Source: Holosporales bacterium
GTDB lineage: Bacteria; Pseudomonadota; Alphaproteobacteria; BNTO01
DNA length: 11,528 nucleotides
Assembly: GCA_031273545.1 (NCBI GenBank)
Contig: JAISRQ010000062.1
Location: 1 to 11,528 of the forward strand
Reading direction: 5' to 3'
This document shows positions 1 through 7,357 of this stretch, in pieces; within the stretch, counting starts at the first letter, position 1, and each line of letters opens with the position of its first letter. Position numbers and translations under genes: made by a program. The notes beneath the pieces were generated by a model. The model searched no databases. It was given only the letters and a program-made list of their open reading frames with translations, and was not told the origin of the DNA.

Positions 1-33
1 ACACAAAAGTGACAAATCGCGACGATTATTCAT
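1..33 (-). CDS. Possible start of a further gene downstream of tamB (partial)
   Basis: An ATG at 33-31, 16 bases beyond the tamB stop on the minus strand, opens a frame that runs to the window edge (MNNRRDLSLLC). There is no terminator between it and tamB, so it could be co-transcribed. Only 11 codons are visible, the ribosome binding site is poor, and no family can be named, so this may be chance. Confidence 0.2.
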   Translation of the reverse strand, partial: MNNRRDLSLLC

Positions 34-49
34 TCAAACAGCCCGCAAT

Positions 50-2812
50 CTAATACCGCTTCATCCACTGTATCCCCACGCCAGAAGACCCGCGGTTCGT
101 CCCTATATTGGCATCCAACCCAATTTCCGGCGTGATATCATAGCGCACCGTCATTTTGCTGTTGTTCTTTTGCGATAAGTCCTGGTCAATAAAAATCTTC
201 GCATTTTTGATTTTTTTCCCTACACGCACAGATTGCGTCGTTTCTCCACTGGACATGTCTTGTGTATCCACAACCTCAAGAGAATCAAGCTTCAACTTAT
301 TCCTTAGCTTATCTATGAAACTTAGAGGATTCCCCTGTAACATGTGAGATGAAAACGCCCTGATTCGAGAGTTTTGATCCGCCGAAAGCTGGTTTAGCCC
401 CTGACCAAACAACAGCAACGACAAAATCTCTTCTGAACTCTGAGGCGGGTGCGATTGTAATGTTATACTCGTATTAGACAAACGCCCTGACAACGTTGCA
501 AATATATCTATCCTATTTATTTTTGTCGCAAGTACTACCTTAATATACGGATCATTTATATTATTCTCATCATAACTAACGAACCCGCTATTTACACTCA
601 TAATCTTTCCAAACAAATTATATTGGCTGGACAACCTTGTGTTTGCGGTCATCTGCCCAACTAAATACGGGCTTACGATTGACCCCTTGGCGAGCATGCT
701 CCCTGTAAGGAAACATTTCAGCCCGTTGGTTTGCACAACGACATTCCCAGTTAGTTTGACGTTCATTCCAAAGCGTCCCCCTTGATTCTTACTAACAGAA
801 ACCTTAGTTTTCGGAACCAATATTGGTTTGCCGTTCTCGAACACTGTCCAGTTATCGCTGTCCGCTTGAGCTGTATCCGTAGACACGCTTACGGTCATAT
901 CGTCGATAGATACATCCCCCGTAATCATTGGCGTACTCGATTTCCCAGTGAGAGGGCCATCCAGCTTCAGTCCGCCACTTGCGCGCGCCTTGACGACATT
1001 TCCGTAAGCAACTTGTAAGAAATTACAACATAAATTCAGCAAAAGGCGCGGCTCGTAAACGTGGTTAGGAGAAAGCAAGGTGAGCGCGCCATTGCCCCCA
1101 GCACACCGTTGAGGGGGCGCCTTGACGTTGCGAGCCCAGTCGCCAGCAGAGCGGTCCCCGCGAAAAGTGCCGTCATCCAAGCGAACCTCCGTGATTTTTA
1201 GCGCGCTGCCGTCCCCTTTGGCGGCTAACGTGATATTCTTAAGAATAATGCCGTTGCTGAAGTGTTCGTAGTAGCCGTTTGCCAAAGAGAATGTTCCCGC
1301 TAGGTTTGGAGCGGCTATTGTTCCCGAAATGTCTAGCGCTGTGGACACTTTCCCGGAGATTGCGTCCCCCGTGTTGAGGAAGACCGAGATTGGCTTTAAA
1401 GATAGCGTTCCGTCTATTTTTCCGCTTAAGTGCACAGTGCTGTCGAGGATTGGCTCCTGGTTAGCGATCTTTGATAATGCCGAAATCAAGTCTAAAAATT
1501 TTGACGAATGCACTTCAAGAGATGCGCGGATTTGTGAATTATCTGGAGTATTTATATGTAAAGACTCAAGAACTATGCGGTCTTTTGACACGCGAACAAC
1601 ACCGTCCGCGGTTACGTTTAGGCGTAGAATTGACTGCGAAACTTTTGGAGATGGCGATAGATTGAATTTTATTTCGCCTAAATTTTTCTCAATTGAGCCT
1701 TGTATATCCAAGTCACCAAAGTACATTTTTTTATTTGAGGTGTAAAGTGGAATCGACGTCATTGCCCAAGTCAAGCTGTTCGGTTTATTCCGTAATTCTT
1801 CAGATTCGAAATAAAAAGCAGACGTGTTTATTCCATACGAGTCAACGGTTATTTTGATTGGCTCCACGCGTTTTTGTTTAAAGTCTACGCATATTTCGCT
1901 GGATGTGATCAGCTTTTGCCCGACTTTACACTGAAACTTTTGTATATTTAGCTGATAATCTTTATATGATCCATTAAGTGTAACCAAAGATGGGATGTCG
2001 CATTCAAACGAAAGTTCAGGAATGAACGAGAACGCTTGGCCCGAAACAACGGAAGGAGGAGGCGGCAACTGCACAGCGCTAAGGGGGGCAGGCTCTACAG
2101 AATGAGGTGAAGAGGGCTCGACAGAAAGTCCTTCGTCAGATACTTTTTTGATGTTAAGTCGTCCAAGTGGCTCCTTTAATTTTCTGCAAAACGAAGAAAT
2201 GGACTCAAAATCCTTATGAAGTTTAACAAAAATATCGCCACTTTTGAATATACTTATGCTAATATTCCCGTCAAACTGTATGCAACCTATTATGGTTTCG
2301 TTTTCATACGGAACTAAGACGTACCCGAATGCGCCAAAATCTTTATTGATTTTTTTTTTATCTTCTCCTAGACATTCACCTTTCTCTGTATCCTTATCGC
2401 CTCCTGTACTCTCACCTTCATCTTCGCTTGCCCCTTTCCCCGGTGGCCCAATAAAATCACGAACCCTACGCAAAAACTGTTCGTACATTACTTTAAGGTG
2501 CACAGTACCGCCCTCCCCCAGCGTAGATTGCTTTGATATTTGCGCGCTTATTGTTAAATATTCCGGAAAAAACTGGGCAACTCCTTTGTAAGTCCCGCCA
2601 TCAAACTGCACTTCATAATCGCATGAACACGACTGATCCGTCGTATGCACGTTGCTAACGCACAGCGAAGAGTCTGTTCCCTTTTCAAACGCCGTGAATT
2701 CTTTTTTGCGAAGGACAACGCCAAAATTTCGCGTTCCATATTTCAAGTTATCTAATGTAAATGTGTCAACAAAACTAAGGACACAGAATTTTTTATAGTT
2801 CGCAGACAACAA
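50..2812 (-). CDS. tamB: TamB (translocation and assembly module), main and C-terminal part, frame-separated from its N terminus
   Basis: TamB is an inner-membrane-anchored periplasmic protein with a long beta-rich groove; with outer-membrane TamA it helps assemble outer-membrane proteins and move lipids to the outer membrane. The family (PF04357, formerly DUF490) shows in the last ~150 residues: an HPPQSSEEILSLLLFG motif, then alternating beta strands (SVRVGKKIKNAKIFID, KMTVRYDITPEIGLDANIG) and the terminal GVGIQWMKRY, close to the usual C-terminal end. The middle is long AsmA-like beta-repeat sequence with a Pro/Ser-rich linker near residues 235-258. The given start is TTG at 2812 with no clear ribosome binding site. 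The first in-frame ATG lies about 110 codons in, while the frame stays open upstream to about 2932, overlapping the N-terminal ORF. The natural protein is therefore probably one ~1,100-residue TamB needing a -1 frame change. Family assignment is firm; whether the gene is intact is not. Confidence 0.92.
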   Translation of the reverse strand: MLSANYKKFCVLSFVDTFTLDNLKYGTRNFGVVLRKKEFTAFEKGTDSSLCVSNVHTTDQSCSCDYEVQFDGGTYKGVAQFFPEYLTISAQISKQSTLGEGGTVHLKVMYEQFLRRVRDFIGPPGKGASEDEGESTGGDKDTEKGECLGEDKKKINKDFGAFGYVLVPYENETIIGCIQFDGNISISIFKSGDIFVKLHKDFESISSFCRKLKEPLGRLNIKKVSDEGLSVEPSSPHSVEPAPLSAVQLPPPPSVVSGQAFSFIPELSFECDIPSLVTLNGSYKDYQLNIQKFQCKVGQKLITSSEICVDFKQKRVEPIKITVDSYGINTSAFYFESEELRNKPNSLTWAMTSIPLYTSNKKMYFGDLDIQGSIEKNLGEIKFNLSPSPKVSQSILRLNVTADGVVRVSKDRIVLESLHINTPDNSQIRASLEVHSSKFLDLISALSKIANQEPILDSTVHLSGKIDGTLSLKPISVFLNTGDAISGKVSTALDISGTIAAPNLAGTFSLANGYYEHFSNGIILKNITLAAKGDGSALKITEVRLDDGTFRGDRSAGDWARNVKAPPQRCAGGNGALTLLSPNHVYEPRLLLNLCCNFLQVAYGNVVKARASGGLKLDGPLTGKSSTPMITGDVSIDDMTVSVSTDTAQADSDNWTVFENGKPILVPKTKVSVSKNQGGRFGMNVKLTGNVVVQTNGLKCFLTGSMLAKGSIVSPYLVGQMTANTRLSSQYNLFGKIMSVNSGFVSYDENNINDPYIKVVLATKINRIDIFATLSGRLSNTSITLQSHPPQSSEEILSLLLFGQGLNQLSADQNSRIRAFSSHMLQGNPLSFIDKLRNKLKLDSLEVVDTQDMSSGETTQSVRVGKKIKNAKIFIDQDLSQKNNSKMTVRYDITPEIGLDANIGTNRGSSGVGIQWMKRY

Positions 2813-2856
2813 ATTATATAGCTGTTCGACTTTGTTATTCGCGGAAATACATTCAT

Positions 2857-3357
2857 CTATTTTATTTCTTCCGCCTTCACCATCGCCTTTTCTTTCTTCC
2901 TTGCCCCTATTTTGCCCTTCCCTTCCCTTTCGTTATTACTTCCGCCCTCGCCCACGTATTCTTTGCCGCTTCCGAGCTCGCCATCACCTACGCCCTTATT
3001 ATTGTTTTCACCCGCAGAAATCGTTGCTGATTTAACGAATACTTTCGCATTTAATGTTAAAAGAGATATGTGGACATCATCGAACGAAACATTAGAGTCT
3101 ATGTTTATACTCCTAACATTAAACACAAACGGAAATGGCCCCAATATTTCACCAACGTGGATCTGCGTGTCTGGAAATTTTTTACTAAGAAAGTGGTTTA
3201 TGCAATGCTGAGGCAAGCTAAGTCTCAAACATAAAACGTAGCAAAAGATTAATCCTACAATTGTCGCAAATACATACCTAACAGGACGCAATACCCGCGC
3301 AATAATGATTAGTATATGGGCTATCCTTTTTAACAACACGCTACACAAAAAAAACAA
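2857..3357 (-). CDS. tamB: TamB N-terminal fragment (membrane anchor and first AsmA-like segment)
   Basis: This ORF begins with two hydrophobic stretches (about residues 12-23 and 28-45) suiting an inner-membrane anchor. It continues with VGEILGPFPFVFNVRSINID, which matches the first periplasmic segment of TamB (short beta strands with a G-x-L-G-x-x-P-F pattern). From about residue 113 it becomes a Gly/Lys/Glu-rich low-complexity tract and ends at TAG 2857-2859. It lies in a different frame from the large TamB ORF, which is open through the last 76 bases of this one. No ATG exists in frame between the upstream stop near 3411 and the anchor. The candidate starts are TTG 3357, TTG 3348, GTG 3339 and TTG 3336, none with a good Shine-Dalgarno. 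This is best read as the first ~150 residues of the same protein, separated by a one-base frame difference (real mutation, sequence error, or recoding). A stand-alone small membrane protein is less likely. Confidence 0.72.
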   Translation of the reverse strand: MFFLCSVLLKRIAHILIIIARVLRPVRYVFATIVGLIFCYVLCLRLSLPQHCINHFLSKKFPDTQIHVGEILGPFPFVFNVRSINIDSNVSFDDVHISLLTLNAKVFVKSATISAGENNNKGVGDGELGSGKEYVGEGGSNNEREGKGKIGARKKEKAMVKAEEIK

Positions 3358-3658
3358 CGGAACTGTGTTGATTCTACCTAGATTTGCAACTTTATTGAAA
3401 CATAATGATTAGGCGCGTTTGATAAAAGATTAAGAAGCTGTTTGCTTATGACTCAAGTAAATTAGGGAAGGAACACCTGCCACATGCAAAAATATCTTTT
3501 ATTCTACCCGAGTATCTCCCGCAATAATAGGGTTTATGTGCGCGAATCGAGCATGAGATTGATACTGCTAATAAAATAATAATATGTATGTTTTTTGTGA
3601 ATTTGGTACCCTTTAGGCGTAAAAGCACCTAATATTAGTATATTCTTTTAAATAGGGG

Positions 3659-3688
3659 TTGATTTTATTTAAATGATTCTGCTATAAA
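3659..3688 (+). promoter_or_regulatory. Sigma70-like promoter of the 434-aa exported protein gene
   Basis: TTGATT at 3659-3664 and TATAAA at 3683-3688 are separated by 18 bases, close to the consensus elements and spacing. Transcription would start near 3695, leaving a leader of about 70 bases before the ATG at 3764. Confidence 0.55.
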
Positions 3689-3750
3689 GATGGTATGTGG
3701 TGATCGTTGGTACGTAACTAATTGGTTCGTTTTTTTAGAAATGTATACAA

Positions 3751-3758
3751 AAGGAAGG
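3751..3758 (+). promoter_or_regulatory. Ribosome binding site deciding the start of the 434-aa exported protein
   Basis: AAGGAAGG lies five bases before ATG 3764. This favours that ATG over the in-frame TTG at 3722, which has no such site and would place a basic stretch ahead of the signal peptide. Confidence 0.7.
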
Positions 3759-3763
3759 TTCAT

Positions 3764-5068
3764 ATGAATTATAAGGGTTTATTATTGGGTGCAGTGTTGG
3801 TTGTTGGGTCCAGCTGGGGAGGTCCGTTGGATGATATAGCTAACAAATATGGTGTTGATGCGGAAAAGATTGGTCGGGCGCTGTATCAAATACATGTGAC
3901 TAATGAAACCGATTCGGCCACAGCGGTTTCTCAGCTTCTCGGAAGAAATGGTAACTTCAATAAGCGGGAAGAACTTGCTGGAGAGCTGAGGCGAGTGTGG
4001 GGAAAGACTGGGGTTAAGGACTTGGTTAGTTCCATGTATAGCAAGGAGGCTGTTCTACATCAAGGTAACAGTGGCGATGAAACACGAGATGAGCCTGGGT
4101 TTACGCAGCCACGGTTCAGGAGACCTACTGGCCCTAAGGAAAAGCAGAAGCCAGGAGAAGATGCTGAGCCTCCGAAAAGGCAAGAGCCAGTAAAAACTGA
4201 TGTGTCTAAAGAGCTGCCTCAGGTAACACTAAAAATTGGACCTGATGCAACAGCAACTGGACCCGCTCCTGGATCTCGCGATTCGAGTGCAAGGTCTAGT
4301 GGACGTTTTAATACATCTCAAATATCTAGTGGACTTTTTAATACATCTCAAAGGTCTAGTAGACGTTTGAATACATCTCGAAGGGATGGTGATGATTTGC
4401 AGACGCGCTTTGTGAATTTTCGTAGGGATAGTAGTTCCTCGCAGGCCTCTCTTCAAGAACAAAGTATACCGTTGTCTATTGCGTTGCCTGCCGCGGTGGA
4501 TCTTACTCCAGAGGAGTATCAGTGGCTTGGAAATGTAGCACTCCGGCTTGGGGTGCTCCCGAGAGGGACAGAAGTGAGTCAAGAGAACGTCCATGACGTT
4601 GTACAATTAATAAAGAGTGCGATTGATACTGGCCAAGTTGTTACTAAAGATGAGATCGTGAGGGCCGACGTTAGTAAGCTGGTCGATTTTGAAGGAGTTG
4701 GAACTGCACGAGATGCACTTGCTTCCGTTAGCAATACATTGGGGAATTTAACCGCGAACTTATGCGCGGTGGCTGACGCAGCCGGCGTGCTTCCCGACGA
4801 AAACGATGAGGGGCTAGCGCTGAGTGAGCTTACCCAGCTTGCTGTTCAGGCGATAGAGGGATCCAATTGGTTAGTTGAACAGGTAATGAACCTAGCAGAA
4901 AGGGTGGCGGAAGTTCAAGAAGATTGGCGAGTAACTTTTGCGGTAGTCAGTATGGTTTCAAGAAATGAGGGTTGGACTAGATTCTTTGATCCAGATTTAA
5001 CTGTAGAGCAGGCAGCAGAACTGGTACGACAACAGGCAGCTGAACAGGCACGACAACAGGCAGCATAA
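3764..5068 (+). CDS. Exported repeat-containing protein of unknown function (434 aa)
   Basis: I do not recognise a family. From ATG 3764 the protein starts with a classic signal peptide (MNYKGLLLGAVLVVGSSWG, cleavage probably near residue 19), so it should leave the cytoplasm. Residues ~20-105 look helical. Residues ~105-225 are Pro/Ser/Arg-rich and probably disordered, with three 10-residue repeats of the form xSSxxxNTSx at about 177-206. Residues ~235-415 again look helical (opening VDLTPEEYQWLGNVALRLG) with many Glu/Val/Ala. The C terminus is an Ala/Gln-rich heptad-like tail built from an 8-residue repeat (QAAEQARQ). The stop at 5066 falls inside a third repeat copy, and the frame then continues to TAG 5090. 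The gene has its own promoter and terminator, so it is probably monocistronic. A secreted surface or host-interaction protein is possible, but this rests only on export, disorder and repeats. Existence of the gene is well supported; its role is unknown. Confidence 0.8.
   Translation: MNYKGLLLGAVLVVGSSWGGPLDDIANKYGVDAEKIGRALYQIHVTNETDSATAVSQLLGRNGNFNKREELAGELRRVWGKTGVKDLVSSMYSKEAVLHQGNSGDETRDEPGFTQPRFRRPTGPKEKQKPGEDAEPPKRQEPVKTDVSKELPQVTLKIGPDATATGPAPGSRDSSARSSGRFNTSQISSGLFNTSQRSSRRLNTSRRDGDDLQTRFVNFRRDSSSSQASLQEQSIPLSIALPAAVDLTPEEYQWLGNVALRLGVLPRGTEVSQENVHDVVQLIKSAIDTGQVVTKDEIVRADVSKLVDFEGVGTARDALASVSNTLGNLTANLCAVADAAGVLPDENDEGLALSELTQLAVQAIEGSNWLVEQVMNLAERVAEVQEDWRVTFAVVSMVSRNEGWTRFFDPDLTVEQAAELVRQQAAEQARQQAA
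4292..4381 (+). repeat. Three tandem 30-bp repeats within the exported protein gene
   Basis: Units at 4292-4321, 4322-4351 and 4352-4381 are near-identical and in frame, each encoding ten residues (RSSGRFNTSQ, ISSGLFNTSQ, RSSRRLNTSR). The repeat lies in the disordered linker. Such a tract can change copy number by slippage without breaking the frame. Confidence 0.95.
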
Positions 5069-5086
5069 CAGGCACCTGATGAGCAA
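5015..5086 (+). repeat. Three 24-bp repeats spanning the stop codon of the exported protein gene
   Basis: Copies lie at 5015-5038, 5039-5062 and 5063-5086. The first two encode AELVRQQA and AEQARQQA. The third is diverged, and its second codon is TAA where the others have GAA, so the reading frame now ends within the repeat. The rest of the third copy stays open up to TAG 5090-5092. Confidence 0.85.
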
Positions 5087-5204
5087 GAGTAGTCGTTCCG
5101 CTCGCGGTCTGTAACAGCGAAGAGGAAGTGATAGCTGCTAGTGTTGCTCAGTGACGAAGAGTAGTCGCTCTGTTTTCGTTGCACCTGGTTAGATTCGCTG
5201 TTGT

Positions 5205-5238
5205 ATCCCGTCTTATTTTGTTAAGACGGGATTTTTTT
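5205..5238 (+). terminator. Strong intrinsic terminator after the 434-aa exported protein gene
   Basis: The arms ATCCCGTCTTA (5205-5215) and TAAGACGGGAT (5222-5232) form a perfect 11-bp stem with a six-base loop. The seven T bases at 5232-5238 overlap the base of the stem. It ends the upstream transcript about 140 bases beyond the stop codon and separates it from murJ. Confidence 0.93.
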
Positions 5239-5306
5239 GCTCATCCAGTTTGGCTCCAGCGTGGGAGTTGTTTCGCATCGTCTTTTTTATAAAACCACTA
5301 TGTATG

Positions 5307-5353
5307 CCACTCTCCGAAAGATTACAAACTTTTTGAGTGGACAAAAGCTCCAC
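5307..5353 (+). promoter_or_regulatory. Overlapping, mutually exclusive hairpins in the murJ leader
   Basis: CCACTC (5307-5312) pairs with GAGTGG (5335-5340), helped by an inner AAAG/CTTT pairing. GTGGA (5337-5341) can instead pair with TCCAC (5349-5353). Both stems use the same GTGG, so only one can form at a time, as in attenuators. No effector or riboswitch class is recognised. Confidence 0.35.
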
Positions 5354-5383
5354 AATTCTTCAAATTACGGTTCATAATTTTTT

Positions 5384-5408
5384 GGGGGCCCGGTATATGA
5401 TGGCCCCC
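5384..5408 (+). promoter_or_regulatory. GC-rich hairpin upstream of murJ
   Basis: GGGGGCC (5384-5390) and GGCCCCC (5402-5408) form a perfect 7-bp stem with an 11-base loop, standing out in AT-rich surroundings about 50 bases before murJ. A T-run precedes it and none follows, so it is not a classical terminator in the plus direction. It could be a leader structure or a protein site. Confidence 0.5.
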
Positions 5409-5459
5409 CTTACGTTTTCGCTGTATACTCATGAAATCGTAAGCTAGAACATCACAACC

Positions 5460-7130
5460 ATGACATTTATTCGCATTTTTCTCACCGTTTGTGGATGGAC
5501 AGGAATTAGCCGGCTATCCGGGGTCGTTCGCGAAATGATCCTAGCCAACGTATTTGGTGCAGGAATGTTCATGGACATATATTCATTTGCAATAAAATTT
5601 CCAAACTTTTTCAGAAGATTCTTCGCAGAAGGCGCGTTAAATGCAGTTCTTGTGCCAAAATTTTCAAACATGATATCTCGTGATACAAAGGAAAACGTCC
5701 AAAAATTCGCAAATGAGATGTATTCCACCCTCGTAATATGGCTGCTCATCTTCGTAGTCGTGTTCGAGTTCGCCATGCCGCTCGTTGTGCGCGTAGTGGC
5801 GCCGGGCCTTCAGCCGTTTATCCGCACGAACGTCACCTACTACGCGCGCCTGGTTTTCCCGTACATTTTGCTGATTTCTCTTGTTGCATATATGAGCTGC
5901 ATACTGAATTCGTTGCGTCACTTTGCGTGGGCAGCTGCTATTTCCATTATTGCGAACGTGTCTGTAATCAGTGCGCTTGTGATTGGGAAAGGTATGGCTA
6001 CGTCGCAAAGTGCAGTAATGCACGTGCTTTGTTTGGGCGTTGTGCTGGGAGGGGTCGCGCAATGTGCAACTTTGTGGATAAACTGCAGAAAACATGGCGT
6101 TGTGCTTAGGTTCGCTTGGCCGAAGCTTACGCCAGAAATACAGACGCTGATGAAAGCCGCGATTCCTGGGATGATTGGTGCTGGAGTGATACAAATAAAC
6201 GTATTTTTGGACATGGCCTTTGCGTCAAGTCTTCCGGTCGGGGCAGTGTCATATTTAGGGTATGCGGATCGTCTTAATCAGCTACCGTTGTCTCTGTTTG
6301 GCGCAGCACTTGGAACAACGCTATTGCCGGCACTGTCGCGGCTGTGGGAAAGCGGGCGAGGCGTAGAGGCGCAAGAGACGCAAAATCGGGCGCTGGTGTT
6401 TGCGCTGATGCTTGCGATTCCAGCAGCGGTTGGGCTGTTTATTTTGGCGCGACCAATTGTGCTGTTGTTGTATGGACATGGTATGTTCGATGACTCAGCA
6501 GTGGAGCACACTACAAGGGCGCTTAAGGCGTTTGTTTTTGGGCTGCCAAGTTACGTGATGATGAAAATATTTGCGACAATTTTTTTTGCGAATAGGGATA
6601 CGCGGACACCGGTTATCATTGCAGCGGTATGTGTGCTAGTAAATGGGGTGTTGAATGCTGTGCTGATACGAGAATTTGCGCACGTAGGAATTGCAACGGC
6701 AACGGCAATTGCGGCGGGAGTAAATGCGACAGGGTGCGCGTGGATGCTGCACAGGCGGAAAATGCTGGCGCTGAGGAAGGAGCATGTGGCACAAATTGGA
6801 AAAATTTTTTTGGCGAGCGCAATCATGGGTGGCACTGTGTTTGTTGCCTGGGAGAAGGCGCAGGAAAATTCAGAATGCACGAAGGCAACACATACAGCAG
6901 ACGGGACAACGCGAGACATACCAGACATTATGAGGAGTGAAGCGGACACGACGCAGGCGTCAAACGCGGAACCAACACATCAGACGACGAAAATGCAACA
7001 ACAAGTAAACGTACCAACCGACCAAAAGCGCACACCTAGCCGACTAAGAAAAGCGATTACAATTGCCATAATTGTCGCAGCCGGAATAGCTACCTACACA
7101 GGATGTATGTATCTATTAAAGGGATTCTGA
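5460..7130 (+). CDS. murJ: MurJ, lipid II flippase
   Basis: MurJ moves lipid II, the membrane-bound peptidoglycan precursor, from the inner to the outer face of the cytoplasmic membrane. The protein is a 14-helix MOP-superfamily transporter. The N terminus shows the family signature ISRLSGVVREMI...FGAG..MD...KFPN.FRRFFAEGALN. R18, R24, D39 and R52 correspond to the functionally important charged residues of E. coli MurJ, and R271 in YADRLNQLP matches E. coli R270. Hydrophobic helices cover the protein to about residue 464. A hydrophilic, Thr/Gln/Lys-rich insert of ~66 residues (465-530) follows, then one last helix (~531-552). This makes 556 residues, against about 510-520 for the usual protein. 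ATG 5460 gives the correct N terminus although its ribosome binding site is weak; an ATG at 5431 is closed at once by a stop. It stands alone between non-envelope unknowns, with a structured leader that could regulate it. Its presence implies peptidoglycan synthesis. Confidence 0.97.
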   Translation: MTFIRIFLTVCGWTGISRLSGVVREMILANVFGAGMFMDIYSFAIKFPNFFRRFFAEGALNAVLVPKFSNMISRDTKENVQKFANEMYSTLVIWLLIFVVVFEFAMPLVVRVVAPGLQPFIRTNVTYYARLVFPYILLISLVAYMSCILNSLRHFAWAAAISIIANVSVISALVIGKGMATSQSAVMHVLCLGVVLGGVAQCATLWINCRKHGVVLRFAWPKLTPEIQTLMKAAIPGMIGAGVIQINVFLDMAFASSLPVGAVSYLGYADRLNQLPLSLFGAALGTTLLPALSRLWESGRGVEAQETQNRALVFALMLAIPAAVGLFILARPIVLLLYGHGMFDDSAVEHTTRALKAFVFGLPSYVMMKIFATIFFANRDTRTPVIIAAVCVLVNGVLNAVLIREFAHVGIATATAIAAGVNATGCAWMLHRRKMLALRKEHVAQIGKIFLASAIMGGTVFVAWEKAQENSECTKATHTADGTTRDIPDIMRSEADTTQASNAEPTHQTTKMQQQVNVPTDQKRTPSRLRKAITIAIIVAAGIATYTGCMYLLKGF

Positions 7131-7289
7131 TAACCGTTCTGCACTGTTTGAGTATAAAGGGTCAGCAGCCATAGCGGCTTAGGCAATTTAATAAACAAGG
7201 TGCACATGAATGGAACAAACTATGCTTGGCCGTAATCAATGTTACAACAACGCAGGCCTACACCCAAAGCTGTTACCGAATTTTATCAA

Positions 7290-7318
7290 TTGACGAATTG
7301 TATATTTATTACTACCAT
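7290..7318 (+). promoter_or_regulatory. Possible promoter of the 423-aa exported protein gene
   Basis: TTGACG (7290-7295) is followed after 17 bases by TACCAT (7313-7318), 40 bases before the ATG. The -35 element is good and the -10 element only fair. Confidence 0.35.
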
Positions 7319-7357
7319 TGTAACTAGGTTTTTCTACGTTAAATAGAGTTAATAAAT

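Larger units (their letters stand above)
3358..3763. other. Divergent intergenic region between tamB and the 434-aa exported protein
   Basis: This AT-rich stretch separates the minus-strand tamB from a plus-strand gene, so it should carry promoters in both directions. The plus-strand promoter can be seen at 3659-3688. I see no convincing sigma70 element for tamB. A 60-codon GTG-started minus-strand frame (3446-3628) with a hydrophobic start lies here but has no supporting signals. No tRNA or stable RNA fold was recognised. Confidence 0.6.
5069..5459. other. Intergenic region: repeat remnant, terminator and structured murJ leader
   Basis: Just after the exported protein gene there is an 11-base exact direct repeat (AAGAGTAGTCG at 5085-5095 and 5157-5167), 72 bases apart. 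The intrinsic terminator follows. The remaining ~220 bases before murJ contain overlapping hairpins and a GC-rich stem described separately. I see no tRNA and no convincing small gene. Confidence 0.7.

Noticed and set aside
1329..1745. 138-codon plus-strand frame opposite tamB
   Set aside because: It is a shadow of the TamB coding sequence with no start signals or recognisable domains.
3446..3628. 60-codon minus-strand frame with a hydrophobic N-terminal stretch in the divergent intergenic region
   Set aside because: It starts with GTG without a good ribosome binding site, and its length is within chance expectation in AT-rich DNA.
4915..5184. Cys/Ser-rich minus-strand frame of 89 codons
   Set aside because: Its composition is the reverse image of the CAG/GCA-rich repeats on the plus strand, and it crosses a terminator-flanked gene end.
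5384..5408. GC-rich hairpin as an intrinsic terminator
   Set aside because: The T-run lies before the stem on the plus strand, and no T-run follows on either strand, so it does not meet the terminator pattern.
5664..6194. Long 176-codon minus-strand frame opposite murJ
   Set aside because: It lies wholly inside the well-supported murJ gene, has no family-like features, and is explained by codon composition.
7206..7235. Nine-codon ATG frame (MNGTNYAWP) as a leader peptide
   Set aside because: There is no attenuator structure or amino-acid biosynthesis gene nearby, and such short frames are common by chance.
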